A stretch of DNA of 64,000 bases from an uncultured Collinsella sp. (lineage in GTDB: Bacteria; Actinomycetota; Coriobacteriia; Coriobacteriales; Coriobacteriaceae), in assembly GCA_900540895.1 (NCBI GenBank), contig UQHV01000011.1:17634-81633 (forward strand), read 5' to 3'. Under the pieces are notes generated by a model, which saw nothing but the letters and a program-made list of their open reading frames with translations, was not told the DNA's origin and did no database searches. A program made the translations under genes and the position numbers. Below, one piece after another: positions 1 to 8,124 of the stretch; the first letter of the stretch is position 1, and every line of letters begins with the position of its first letter.

Positions 1-1242
1 GCCGGCAATGACTTTATGGCCAAGTACCAGGAAGACTTTCGCATTTTGAAGGACTTGGGCCTGAATACCTATCGCACTTCCATCCAGTGGAGCCGTCTGC
101 TCGATGCCGACGGCAACCTTAACGAGGAGGGCGCCGCGTGGTATCACGAGCTGTTCCGCGCCTCTCGCGAGGCTGGTCTGGAGCCGTTCGTCAACCTGTA
201 CCACTTTGACATGCCCACCTACCTCTTTAACCGTGGCGGCTGGGAGAGCCGTGAGGTCGTCGAGGCTTACGCGCATTACGCCGACGTCGCCTTCCACGAG
301 TTTGGCCAGGAGATTAAGTACTGGTTCACCTTTAACGAGCCCATCGTCGAGCCCGAGCAGCGCTATCAGGAGGGCGTGTGGTTCCCGCAGCTCCACGACT
401 TCAACCGCGCCCGCACCGTGCAGTATCACATCTCGCTGGCACATGCGCTGGCCGTGGCCAACTACCGTCGCGCCTATGACGAGGGCGCTATTCGCGCCGA
501 TGCCAAGATCGGCATGATCAACTGCTTTACTCCGGTCTACACCAAGGAGAACCCCAGCGGGGCAGACCTCGAGGCCGTGCGTATGACCAGCGGCATCAAC
601 AATCGCTGGTGGCTCGACCTTATTACCAAGGGCGAGCTTCCTGCCGACGTGCTCGACAGCCTGGCCGAGGGCGGCGTTAAGCTCCCGTTCCGTGCCGGCG
701 ACCAAGAGATTCTCAAGCAGGGTGTTGTCGACTGGCTCGGCTGCAACTACTACCACCCCACGCGCGTTCAGGCGCCGACGAGCAAGATCGACCAGTACGG
801 TCTGCCGCACTTTGCCGACGAGTACGTGTGGCCCGACGCCGTTATGAACGAGAGCCGCGGCTGGGAGATCTACCCGCAGGGCCTCTACGACTTTGGCATG
901 GACTGCGCTAAGAACTACCCCGATCTTGAGTGGTTCGTTTCCGAGAACGGCATCGGCATCATGGACGAATACAAGAACCGTGACGCCGAAGGAACCATCC
1001 AGGATGACTACCGAGTCGACTTTGTGCGCCAACACCTGGAGTGGGTTGCCAAGGCAATCTCCGAGGGCGCCAAATGCCGGGGCTATCACTATTGGGCCGT
1101 CATCGATAACTGGTCTTGGGCCAATGCCTTTAAGAATCGCTATGGCTTTGTCGAGGTCGATCTCATGGACGGCTACAAGCGCCGCCTTAAGAAGTCGGCA
1201 GCCTGGCTCAAACAGGTCGCCACGACCCACGTGGTTGATTAG
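1..1242 (+). CDS. 6-phospho-beta-glucosidase, GH1 family (5' end outside window)
   Basis: This glycosidase most likely cleaves the phosphorylated beta-glucosides delivered by the PTS genes that follow it. The frame is open from base 1, and the residues before the first ATG (base 16) already fit the family, so roughly 60 N-terminal residues lie outside the window and ATG 16 is internal. The acid/base motif FTFNEP (Glu113, counting from base 1), the nucleophile motif SENG (Glu315) and a C-terminal NRYGF block are all visible. It sits 120 bases upstream of the EIIC gene on the same strand, so one operon is likely. The phospho-sugar specificity is inferred from the PTS context and not from a diagnostic residue. 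Confidence 0.9.
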   Translation, partial: AGNDFMAKYQEDFRILKDLGLNTYRTSIQWSRLLDADGNLNEEGAAWYHELFRASREAGLEPFVNLYHFDMPTYLFNRGGWESREVVEAYAHYADVAFHEFGQEIKYWFTFNEPIVEPEQRYQEGVWFPQLHDFNRARTVQYHISLAHALAVANYRRAYDEGAIRADAKIGMINCFTPVYTKENPSGADLEAVRMTSGINNRWWLDLITKGELPADVLDSLAEGGVKLPFRAGDQEILKQGVVDWLGCNYYHPTRVQAPTSKIDQYGLPHFADEYVWPDAVMNESRGWEIYPQGLYDFGMDCAKNYPDLEWFVSENGIGIMDEYKNRDAEGTIQDDYRVDFVRQHLEWVAKAISEGAKCRGYHYWAVIDNWSWANAFKNRYGFVEVDLMDGYKRRLKKSAAWLKQVATTHVVD

Positions 1243-1362
1243 CGACCGGGCGAACGCCCAGACCGCGCGCCGCCGCGCGCAACACATGGCACATCTGGTG
1301 GCAGAGGGCGACAGACCACCGTGCGCATAGGAAAAGGCCGGATTTGAAAGTTAGGAGCAATC

Positions 1363-2706
1363 ATGGCCAGTGACAACGGAAAGAGCTTCCTCGACAAGTT
1401 TGCTGAGGTCTCTGCGAAGGTGGGAAACCAGGTTCACCTGCGTTCCCTGCGTGACGCCTTCGCGACCATCACGCCGCTCTATATCCTTGCGGGTATCGCG
1501 GTTCTTATTAACAACGTCGTGTTCCCTCTGTTCCCGCTCGATGCGGCGGGCCTTGCCAACCTTCAGACGTGGGGCTCGGCAATTACGCTGGGCACCCTCA
1601 ACGTCTCTGCCATTATCTTGGCCGGATTGATTGGCTACAGCCTCGCCAAGAACAAGCGTTTCGATAACCCGCTCGCTTGCGTGGTCGTCGCCATCTCTGC
1701 CTTCGTCATCATGATGCCGCAGCAGATCACCGCCTCGCTTGCCGCCACGAGCCCGCTGCTCACCGACAAGATCACCTCCGCCGAGGTCACGGGCGCCCTT
1801 TCGACTGCCAACACCGGCACCAACGGTCTGTTCTCGGCCATTATCATCGCTCTGCTCTCCGTCTCGCTCTTCATCAAGATTTCTGGCATCGAGAAGCTCA
1901 AGGTTAAGCTGGGCGAGGGCGTGCCCCCCGCGGTCTCCAACTCCTTCAACGTCATGATCCCGATGCTGCTCAACCTCGCAATCTTCGCTCTTGCCGCAGC
2001 CCTGCTCGCCGTGTGCGCCGGCACCGATCTGTGCACCATCATCTCCACGTGCATCTCCAACCCGCTCAAGAACATCATGAACGCCGGTCCGTGGGCTGTT
2101 ATCCTCATCTACACCCTTGCCAACCTGCTGTTCTGCGTCGGTATTCACCAGTCCACCATCTCTGGCGCTACCGTTGAGCCGATTCTGACCATGCTCATCG
2201 TCGACAACATGGCTACCTTTGCCGCCGGTGGCACCATCCAGCCCGATCACTACATGAACATGCAGATCGTTAACAGCTTCGCCCTCATCGGCGGCTCGGG
2301 CTGCACCCTCATGCTTCTGCTCGACACGCTCCTGTTCTCCAAGAACAAGGCTTCCGAGACCGTTTCCAAGATGGCTATCCTGCCTGGTCTGTTCAACATC
2401 AACGAGCCGGTTATCTACGGTTACCCCATCGTGTACAACCTGCCGCTCATGATCCCGTTCGTTCTTCTTCCCGACCTGTTCATCGGCATCACCTATGGCC
2501 TTACCTGCGCAGGCATCATCAGCCCCTGCATCGCCCAGGTGCCCTGGACCATGCCTCCCGTCATCAACGCCCTGCTCGCTACGGGCTTTGACTGGCGCGC
2601 CGGCGTGTGGCAGGCTCTCGAGATTGTCATTGGCATGGCCGTCTACCTGCCCTTTATGAAGATTTCCGAGAAGGCAATCGCCAAGCAGGAGGCTCTCGCC
2701 GAGTAG
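1363..2706 (+). CDS. PTS EIIC, lactose/cellobiose family
   Basis: This is the membrane channel of a cellobiose-type phosphotransferase system. The protein has 447 residues, the normal size for a free-standing EIIC of this family. It has about ten hydrophobic segments, an N-terminal region ending in LRSLRDAFATITPLYILAG, and the family block around INEPVIYGYPIVYN. The start ATG has GGAGCA eight bases upstream. EIIB and EIIA follow as separate genes, unlike the fused EIICB proteins near 50-61 kb. The substrate is inferred as a beta-glucoside because a GH1 gene precedes it and a ROK kinase follows. Confidence 0.92.
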   Translation: MASDNGKSFLDKFAEVSAKVGNQVHLRSLRDAFATITPLYILAGIAVLINNVVFPLFPLDAAGLANLQTWGSAITLGTLNVSAIILAGLIGYSLAKNKRFDNPLACVVVAISAFVIMMPQQITASLAATSPLLTDKITSAEVTGALSTANTGTNGLFSAIIIALLSVSLFIKISGIEKLKVKLGEGVPPAVSNSFNVMIPMLLNLAIFALAAALLAVCAGTDLCTIISTCISNPLKNIMNAGPWAVILIYTLANLLFCVGIHQSTISGATVEPILTMLIVDNMATFAAGGTIQPDHYMNMQIVNSFALIGGSGCTLMLLLDTLLFSKNKASETVSKMAILPGLFNINEPVIYGYPIVYNLPLMIPFVLLPDLFIGITYGLTCAGIISPCIAQVPWTMPPVINALLATGFDWRAGVWQALEIVIGMAVYLPFMKISEKAIAKQEALAE

Positions 2707-2735
2707 AACGCCTAACGTTCGTCCCTTTCACCTTT

Positions 2736-2766
2736 GCGGGCGCCGGTACGCGGTGCCGGTGCCCGC
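2736..2766 (+). promoter_or_regulatory. GC-rich hairpin between EIIC and EIIB genes
   Basis: GCGGGC pairs with GCCCGC, with an inner GCCGG/CCGGT stem. There is no T tract after it, so it is more likely an RNA processing or stabilising hairpin inside the operon than a terminator. Confidence 0.5.
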
Positions 2767-2867
2767 GGCTCTCTCCCTTGTGTAAAGATGCAGGGGGGTG
2801 GGCACAATAGCCGCAAGGAATAAAACCAGTTGTCGTCTGCGCGCCGCGCAGTTATAAGGAGGAAACC

Positions 2868-3170
2868 ATGAAGAAGATCATGCTCTGCTGCAATGCCGGT
2901 ATGTCCACGAGCCTGCTGGTCCAGAAGATGCAGGCCGAGGTTGCAAACCGTGGTCTGGATATCGAGGTCGAGGCTCGTCCCATGAACGAGGCCCACGATC
3001 ACCTGGACGAGTGCGACATGTTGCTGCTTGGCCCGCAGATTGGCTACACCAAGGGTGACTTTGAGAAGGAGGCCGCCGGCCGCTTCCCGGTCGAGGTTAT
3101 CAACATGGTCGACTACGGCCGCATGAACGCTGCCGGCATCATCGACCACTGCGTCAGCGTGATGGGCTAG
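2868..3170 (+). CDS. PTS EIIB, lactose/cellobiose family
   Basis: This small cytosolic phosphocarrier passes phosphate from EIIA to the incoming sugar. Its 100 residues match the family length. The phosphocysteine motif is near the N terminus: CNAGMSTSLL, with Cys8 as the expected phosphorylated residue after another Cys at 7. The start has a strong AAGGAGG six bases upstream. EIIA follows directly, so translational coupling is likely. Together with the EIIC gene at 1363 and the EIIA gene at 3180 it forms a complete transporter. Confidence 0.93.
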   Translation: MKKIMLCCNAGMSTSLLVQKMQAEVANRGLDIEVEARPMNEAHDHLDECDMLLLGPQIGYTKGDFEKEAAGRFPVEVINMVDYGRMNAAGIIDHCVSVMG

Positions 3171-3179
3171 GTGCTCCGC

Positions 3180-3512
3180 ATGGAGGATATGAACGAACTG
3201 CAGATGACCTGCTTCGAGATCATCAGCTACGTCGGTACCGCCAAGAGCATGTACATCAATGCCGTGCAAAAGGCCAAGGAGGGCGATTTTGACGCCGCCG
3301 AGGAGCTTATCAAGCAGGGCGACGAGGCCTATAACGGTGGCCACGATGTTCACATGGGGCTTCTGAAGAAAGAGGCCAACGGCGAGCGTAACGGCGAGGC
3401 CCCGTTGATTCTGCTGCATGCCGAGGACCAGATGGCCGGCACCGAGACCATGCGCGTCATGGCGACGGAGCTCATCGAGGTTCACAAGCAGCTGCAGGCA
3501 CTTAAGGCCTAG
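3180..3512 (+). CDS. PTS EIIA, lactose/cellobiose family
   Basis: This trimeric helical EIIA accepts phosphate from HPr and gives it to EIIB. The motif LILLHAEDQ holds the phosphorylated His (His80 from this start). The start is uncertain. A GTG at 3171 abuts the EIIB stop, ATG 3180 has AGGTG six bases upstream, and ATG 3189 is the third option; I chose 3180 for its spacing. The length of about 110 residues is normal. This is one of only two lactose/cellobiose-type EIIA genes in the window, the other being at 62930. Confidence 0.9.
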   Translation: MEDMNELQMTCFEIISYVGTAKSMYINAVQKAKEGDFDAAEELIKQGDEAYNGGHDVHMGLLKKEANGERNGEAPLILLHAEDQMAGTETMRVMATELIEVHKQLQALKA

Positions 3513-3570
3513 TCGGCGTTATCGCCGCGAAGGACCGTGCGGCCCGACAGACAACATAGTCCCTTTGACG

Positions 3571-3606
3571 GGCGCCGGGAGTCTCCGCCTCCCGGCGCCT
3601 TTATTG
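3571..3606 (+). terminator. Rho-independent terminator of the cellobiose PTS operon
   Basis: GGCGCCGGGAG (3571-3581) pairs perfectly with CTCCCGGCGCC (3589-3599), and TTTATTG follows. It lies 58 bases after the EIIA stop. Confidence 0.85.
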
Positions 3607-3657
3607 TTGGGGATGGTCTTGCGCGGTCTGTTGAGCGGCCAATTGCGTTACCCCAGA

Positions 3658-3699
3658 TAAAACCTGCCAAAACAAACCTGTCCTTTTTGGTAGGTTTTT
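3658..3699 (+). terminator. Possible second terminator or attenuator before the ROK kinase gene
   Basis: AAACCTGCCA pairs with TGGTAGGTTT across an AT-rich loop, with one mismatch, and a T run follows. It sits about 55 bases before the kinase start. It could be a backup terminator or part of the kinase leader. Confidence 0.4.
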
Positions 3700-3752
3700 G
3701 CCTTGGGAGCGGTACCATACAGGCAATGTTTAAACGAGAAAGGCGGGCTCCC

Positions 3753-4706
3753 ATGGAACCTAAGCAGTATTACATCGGCATCGACGTCGGCGGCACCTCG
3801 GTCAAGGAGGGTCTGTTCGATGAGGACGGAAACCTGCTTGCCAAGGCCAGCGTGCCCACGCCTCCCATCGTTGACGCTGCGGGCTTTGCCGCGGTGACCG
3901 AGGCTATCGACCAGGTGGTCGCCAAGGCCCAGATTCCGCGTGCCTTTGTGTCGGGCATTGGCCTGGCCGTTCCGTGCCCCATCCCGGCATCGGGCGATGC
4001 CAAGGTCAAGGCGAACATCGCCATCAACCTGCCCGAGCTCAAGATCGCCATCCAGGAGCACTGCCCCGACGCGGTCGTTAAGTACGAGAACGACGCCAAC
4101 GCTGCTGCTATGGGCGAGGCCTGGCTCGGCTCTGCCAAGGGCGTACAGAACGTGGTGATGGTCACCATTGGTACCGGCGTGGGCGGCGGCGTTATCGTTA
4201 ACGGCGACGTGGTATCGGGCGTTGTGGGTGCTGGCGGCGAGATTGGCCACATGTGCCTGAACCCGGCCGAGGAGCGCACCTGCGGCTGCGGCGGCCATGG
4301 CCACCTGGAGCAGTATTCCAGCGCCACCGGCGTGGTGAGCAACTACCTTGCCGAGTGCAAGAAGGCGGGCGTCGGGCCCATCGAGCTCACCGGGCCTTCT
4401 GATTCCAAGGACGTGTTCCAGGCCTGCCGCGAGGGCGACAAGCTCGCGCTGGCCGCAGCCGACACCATGGCCGACTACCTCGGCCGCGCCCTGGCACTTA
4501 TCGCCAACGTGGTCGACCCCGAGATGTTCCTCATCGGCGGCGGTGCGTCTGCCTCGGCCGATGTCTACCTCGACAAGGCTCGCGAGTACTTCCGGCGCTA
4601 CGCGCTCTCTGCCTCGCGCGAGACGCCCATTAAGGTCGCTTCGCTCGGAAACGACGCCGGCATCATCGGTGCCGCCTACGTAGCTCTGCGCGCCGCCGGC
4701 AAATAG
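3753..4706 (+). CDS. ROK-family sugar kinase (glucokinase-like)
   Basis: This cytosolic kinase phosphorylates a hexose such as the glucose freed by the upstream glycosidase. The N-terminal phosphate-binding motif GIDVGGTSVKEG and the second glycine loop GTGVGGG are clear. The ROK zinc motif reads CGCGGHGHLEQY, so the usual last Cys is His, as in some glucokinase-like subfamilies. No DNA-binding domain precedes it, so it is a kinase and not a NagC/Mlc-type repressor. I chose ATG 3753 for the upstream AAGGCGGG; ATG 3726 is in frame but has no good ribosome site. The length of 317 residues is normal. Confidence 0.85.
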   Translation: MEPKQYYIGIDVGGTSVKEGLFDEDGNLLAKASVPTPPIVDAAGFAAVTEAIDQVVAKAQIPRAFVSGIGLAVPCPIPASGDAKVKANIAINLPELKIAIQEHCPDAVVKYENDANAAAMGEAWLGSAKGVQNVVMVTIGTGVGGGVIVNGDVVSGVVGAGGEIGHMCLNPAEERTCGCGGHGHLEQYSSATGVVSNYLAECKKAGVGPIELTGPSDSKDVFQACREGDKLALAAADTMADYLGRALALIANVVDPEMFLIGGGASASADVYLDKAREYFRRYALSASRETPIKVASLGNDAGIIGAAYVALRAAGK

Positions 4707-4838
4707 CTGGTGCAAAGGGGGCAGACTTCGCTCCAACACTTGCCCCAAAATATGCCGTGGCCCTTCCGTCTCAGAAGGCTCGGCATCGGCGTGCTACCAT
4801 AGCTACGTCCAAGTACACATATCAAGTGGAGGATATCC

Positions 4839-5762
4839 ATGGCAAACGTTCTTGTCTTTGGTCACCAGAACCCCGATAACGACGCCATCATGAGCGCCGT
4901 CGTCCTGTCCCAGCTGCTCAACCAGGTTGAGTATGCCGGCAACACCTACGAGGCCTGCGCCCTTGGTCAGCTTCCGGCCGAGTCCGCCAAGCTGCTCGCC
5001 GACGCCGGCATCGCCGAGCCCCGCGTGATCGAGTCCGTCGAGGCCGGTCAGCTCGTCGTCCTCACCGACCACAACGAGTCTGCCCAGTCCGTCGCTGGCC
5101 TTAAGGACGCCACGGTCTTTGGCGTTGTCGATCATCACCGCATCGGCGACTTCGAGACCGCCGGCCCGCTGCACTACATCTGCCTGCCCTGGGGCTCCAG
5201 CTGCACCATCGTCACCAAACTCGCCGGCGTGCTCGGCGTTGAGCTTTCCGACGTTCAGGCCAAGCTGCTGCTCTCGGCCATGATGACCGACACGCTCATG
5301 CTCAAGAGCCCCACCACCACCGATGTCGACCGCGCCGTCGCCGCCAAGCTCGGCGAGCAGGTGGGCGTCGACCCGGTCAAGTTTGGCATGGAGGTTTTCC
5401 TCACCCGTCCGTCCGGCTCCTTCACCGCAGCCGAGATGGTCGGCAACGACATCAAGATGTTCGAGCCTGCTGGCAAGAAGCTGCTCATCGGCCAGTACGA
5501 GACTGTCGACAAGACCCGCGCACTCGGCATGATCGACGAGATTCGCGAGGCCATGCGCGCCTACGCCGCCGAGAAGGGTGCTGACGGCATTGTCCTGTGC
5601 ATCACCGACATCATGGAGGAGGGCTCGCAGGTCCTGCTCGAGGGCGAGACCGAGGCTGCTCAGAAGGGCCTGGGCATTGCCGACGAGCACGACGGCGTCT
5701 GGATGCCGGGCGTCCTCTCCCGTAAGAAGCAGGTCGCTGCCCCCATCATGGCCGCCTGCTAG
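4839..5762 (+). CDS. ppaC: Manganese-dependent inorganic pyrophosphatase
   Basis: A family II (DHH) pyrophosphatase that hydrolyses pyrophosphate in the cytosol. The metal ligands are visible: His9, Asp13 and Asp15 in GHQNPDND, and D98-H99-H100 in VVDHHRIGDF. The substrate-binding SRKKQV motif is at the C terminus. The 307-residue length matches the family. ATG 4839 is preceded by GTGGAGG. It is a single-gene unit with its own terminator. An unusual Cys is the last residue (MAAC). Confidence 0.96.
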   Translation: MANVLVFGHQNPDNDAIMSAVVLSQLLNQVEYAGNTYEACALGQLPAESAKLLADAGIAEPRVIESVEAGQLVVLTDHNESAQSVAGLKDATVFGVVDHHRIGDFETAGPLHYICLPWGSSCTIVTKLAGVLGVELSDVQAKLLLSAMMTDTLMLKSPTTTDVDRAVAAKLGEQVGVDPVKFGMEVFLTRPSGSFTAAEMVGNDIKMFEPAGKKLLIGQYETVDKTRALGMIDEIREAMRAYAAEKGADGIVLCITDIMEEGSQVLLEGETEAAQKGLGIADEHDGVWMPGVLSRKKQVAAPIMAAC

Positions 5763-5781
5763 GTTTAGTCGACCAAACGCC

Positions 5782-5821
5782 ACGACCGGATCGCGGAAGC
5801 CCCGCGCTCCGGTCGTTTTTT
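5782..5821 (+). terminator. Rho-independent terminator of ppaC
   Basis: ACGACCGGA (5782-5790) pairs with TCCGGTCGT (5808-5816), followed by six T. An inner GCGG/CCGC pairing extends the stem. Confidence 0.9.
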
Positions 5822-5960
5822 GTGCACGGCGCCGCGTCGTCTCTTGGATAGGCGTGCCCGTGCCGTTGAGCAAATAATGTTCAACCTGTGGTTCCGCTTT
5901 TCGGCCACGCTTGCGCGCTTGTCGTGCAGGGTAGGCTAGATGCAAGCGTAATACGTTAGA

Positions 5961-6029
5961 GCGCGGCGCCGCCACTTGGGCGGGCCGTGCTTTTTTAAGA
6001 CGGGAGCTTTCCCGTGAAAGGAGCCGCCC
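5961..6029 (+). promoter_or_regulatory. Structured leader of nhaA; candidate ion-responsive riboswitch
   Basis: The segment GGGCGG (5978-5983) has two alternative partners. CCGCC (5969-5973) gives a local hairpin, while CCGCCC (6024-6029) lies between the ribosome site AAAGGA and the nhaA start. A separate hairpin, ACGGG/CCCGT (6000-6015), stands directly before the ribosome site. Pairing with 6024-6029 would block initiation, which is the layout of a translational switch. Known nhaA-associated RNA motifs, including lithium-responsive ones, make a riboswitch plausible, but I cannot match it to a consensus from memory. Confidence 0.5.
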
Positions 6030-7388
6030 ATGGCAGCACCCGAGCAGCTGTTTAACGTTCGTGAGCGCAAGCGTTTTGAGCGCCACGACATTTGGGAGCG
6101 CATCACCGAGAACGGCACGATTTCCGCCGCCGTCATGGTCTTCGCCGCCATCGCCGCCGTCATTTGCGCCAACACCGATGCCTACGAGGCCATCCATCAC
6201 TTTTTGGAGACCCCGCTGTATGTGGGTCTGGGCAACCTTACGGCCGGTCTTACCGTTGAGCTTTTCGTCAACGACTTCCTCATGGCGATCTTCTTTTTGT
6301 TGGTGGGCATTGAGCTTAAGTACGAGATGACGGTCGGCGAGCTCAAGAACCCGCGCCAGGCTATGCTTCCCATGCTGGCGGCCGTGGGCGGCGTCGTCGT
6401 TCCCGCCTGCATCTATCTGATCTTTAACCATGCCGGCGCGCACAACGGCTGGGCCATTCCCATGGCAACCGATATTGCCTTTGCGCTGGGCGTGCTGTCG
6501 CTTTTGGGCAACCGCGTGCCCAACGGCGTGCGCGTGTTCTTCTCGACGCTCGCCATCGCCGACGACCTCATCTCCATCGCCGCCATCGCCATCTTCTACG
6601 GTCAGAGCCCCAATCCGTTTTGGTTGGGCGCCGCCGCGCTTGTGACCTGTGCGCTCGTGTGGCTCAACAAGACGCAGCATTATCGCCTTGCCCCGTATTC
6701 GGTACTGGGCCTGCTGTTGTGGTTCTGCATGTTCAAGAGCGGCGTGCACGCTACGCTTGCTGGCGTCATCCTGGCCTTCACCATCCCGGCCAAGTGCGGT
6801 GTTAAGCTTGATAGTCTCACCGATTGGCTGGGCGAGTGCTTGCCGCTGCTCGATGACCGCTACGACGACGAGGCACACATCCTGGGCCAGCATGACTTTA
6901 CCGTCTCGACCACCAAAGTCGAGCGCGTCATGCACCGCGTGACCCCGCCGCTCATCCGCATGGAGCGCCTGATCTCCACGCCGGTCAACTTTGTGATCCT
7001 GCCGATCTTCGCGTTCGTCAACGCACAGGTTCGCCTGGTGGGCGTGGACATGAGCACGCTACTCACCGACCCGGTGACGCTCGGCGTGTACTTTGGCATG
7101 CTGCTGGGCAAGCCGATCGGCATCTTTGGCATGACGTTCGCCCTGGTCAAGCTCAAGGCCTGCGAGCTGCCGCACAATGTCAACTGGCATATGATTGCCG
7201 GCGTGGGCATTCTGGGCGGTATCGGCTTTACCATGTCGATTCTCATCAGCGGCCTCGCCTTCCCGACGGCCCAGTTTGAGGTTCTGGCCGCCAAGGCCGC
7301 TATTCTCGCCGGCTCTGTCACCGCGGCCGTACTTGGCATGATCTACATGAGTGTGATCTGCAAGCACCCCGCGCCCAAGAACGAGTAG
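6030..7388 (+). CDS. nhaA: Na+/H+ antiporter NhaA
   Basis: This membrane antiporter expels Na+ or Li+ in exchange for protons. It has about twelve hydrophobic segments. The conserved block TLAIADDL supplies Asp178 and Asp179, which correspond to the ion-binding Asp163/Asp164 of E. coli NhaA. The 452 residues are longer than the E. coli protein. The extra length is mostly in a charged loop (about residues 265-310) and a polar N terminus. AAAGGA is ten bases before the ATG. The upstream leader shows mutually exclusive pairings that could control translation. Confidence 0.95.
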   Translation: MAAPEQLFNVRERKRFERHDIWERITENGTISAAVMVFAAIAAVICANTDAYEAIHHFLETPLYVGLGNLTAGLTVELFVNDFLMAIFFLLVGIELKYEMTVGELKNPRQAMLPMLAAVGGVVVPACIYLIFNHAGAHNGWAIPMATDIAFALGVLSLLGNRVPNGVRVFFSTLAIADDLISIAAIAIFYGQSPNPFWLGAAALVTCALVWLNKTQHYRLAPYSVLGLLLWFCMFKSGVHATLAGVILAFTIPAKCGVKLDSLTDWLGECLPLLDDRYDDEAHILGQHDFTVSTTKVERVMHRVTPPLIRMERLISTPVNFVILPIFAFVNAQVRLVGVDMSTLLTDPVTLGVYFGMLLGKPIGIFGMTFALVKLKACELPHNVNWHMIAGVGILGGIGFTMSILISGLAFPTAQFEVLAAKAAILAGSVTAAVLGMIYMSVICKHPAPKNE

Positions 7389-7473
7389 GCGCGTAGAAAC
7401 AGACGCCAGAGCCTGCTCGAGCGCGTGTAAAACGCGGTTTTGAGTGGTACTTGCCACCTGCCGGACACCCCAG

Positions 7474-7701
7474 TGGCCAAAAAACGCCGTTTGTGAGTAC
7501 TGTCACAAACGGCGTTTCATTTTAGGCGCGAAAAATAATGTACAAATCTATTCTGTCTGTGCATTAACGATTGCGTGGCTGGACGAAAAATGCCGATGCA
7601 TCCTTCCAAAACCGGGCACAAAAGGCCAAGACTGGCCTTTTTAATTCAAAATCGCTGTTACTAAAAAAGTAACAGTACTCATATTTGCTATTTTTTGACC
7701 A
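7474..7701. mobile_element. MITE-like element 1 (TGGCCA-ended inverted repeats)
   Basis: The left end begins TGGCCAAAAAACGCC and the right end finishes TATTTTTTGACCA. Both ends share GAGTACTG (CAGTACTC on the right) about 20 bases inwards, and each contains a hairpin: AAACGCCGTTTGTGA/TCACAAACGGCGTTT at 7482-7517 and CTGTTAC/GTAACAG at 7655-7675. The same architecture recurs at 22005-22221. CAG flanks both outer edges here (7471-7473 and 7702-7704), a possible short target duplication. It carries no gene. An inner hairpin, AAAAGGCCA/TGGCCTTTT (7619-7641), with flanking A and T runs could terminate transcripts in either direction. Confidence 0.55.
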
Positions 7702-7720
7702 CAGGCCCCAATGACTAGGT

Positions 7721-7975
7721 TTATTCCACGGTGCCGTAGATGGCGCCCCAGCCGTGGGCGGCCAAGGCGGAGTTGAGCTGGTCGCAAAGTGACTGGCGGT
7801 CGTAATAGCCGGGCGGCAAAAGGTTCACGATTTCCATGAGATCGGGTGCCAGGTCCAAGATTTCGGCCTGTACGATCAGATCCAGGCGGTCGATGGCGTG
7901 GCGGTCGTAAAACAGTCCGTCGACCAGGCGCTGAAGGTCGCCGAATTCCTCGGCCTGGAACGATCCGTACTCCAT
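7721..7975 (-). CDS. Small conserved-looking protein of unknown function (84 aa)
   Basis: I do not recognise this family. The start is well supported, with AAGGAGG placed correctly before the ATG on the minus strand. The protein is soluble and acidic, with no signal peptide or membrane segment. It has a helical pattern of Leu and Asp (LQRLVDGLFYDRHAIDRLDLIV) and ends in ALAAHGWGAIYGTVE. It lies alone between the MITE-like element and the divergently transcribed aminotransferase gene. Confidence 0.7.
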   Translation of the reverse strand: MEYGSFQAEEFGDLQRLVDGLFYDRHAIDRLDLIVQAEILDLAPDLMEIVNLLPPGYYDRQSLCDQLNSALAAHGWGAIYGTVE

Positions 7976-8124
7976 AGTGCCTCCTTGGGCGCTTCATGCC
8001 GGCATGCGCGGCGATTCGTAATTCATTGCGATGGACTTAATCTATCACGGCTTCATAACGTTGCGACGGTAGCGGTCTATACTTAGAAGAATTGCAACGT
8101 ACCGCTTCGTGAAAGGTCGCACCC

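Noticed and set aside
1351..2250. Long minus-strand frames opposite the PTS, GH1 and topoisomerase genes
   Set aside because: They are GC-rich shadows of well-supported genes, rich in Gly/Asp/His/Arg, with no family motifs or ribosome sites.
3537..3752. Longer N terminus for the ROK kinase
   Set aside because: It runs through the upstream terminator and the domain begins only at GIDVGGT, just after ATG 3753.
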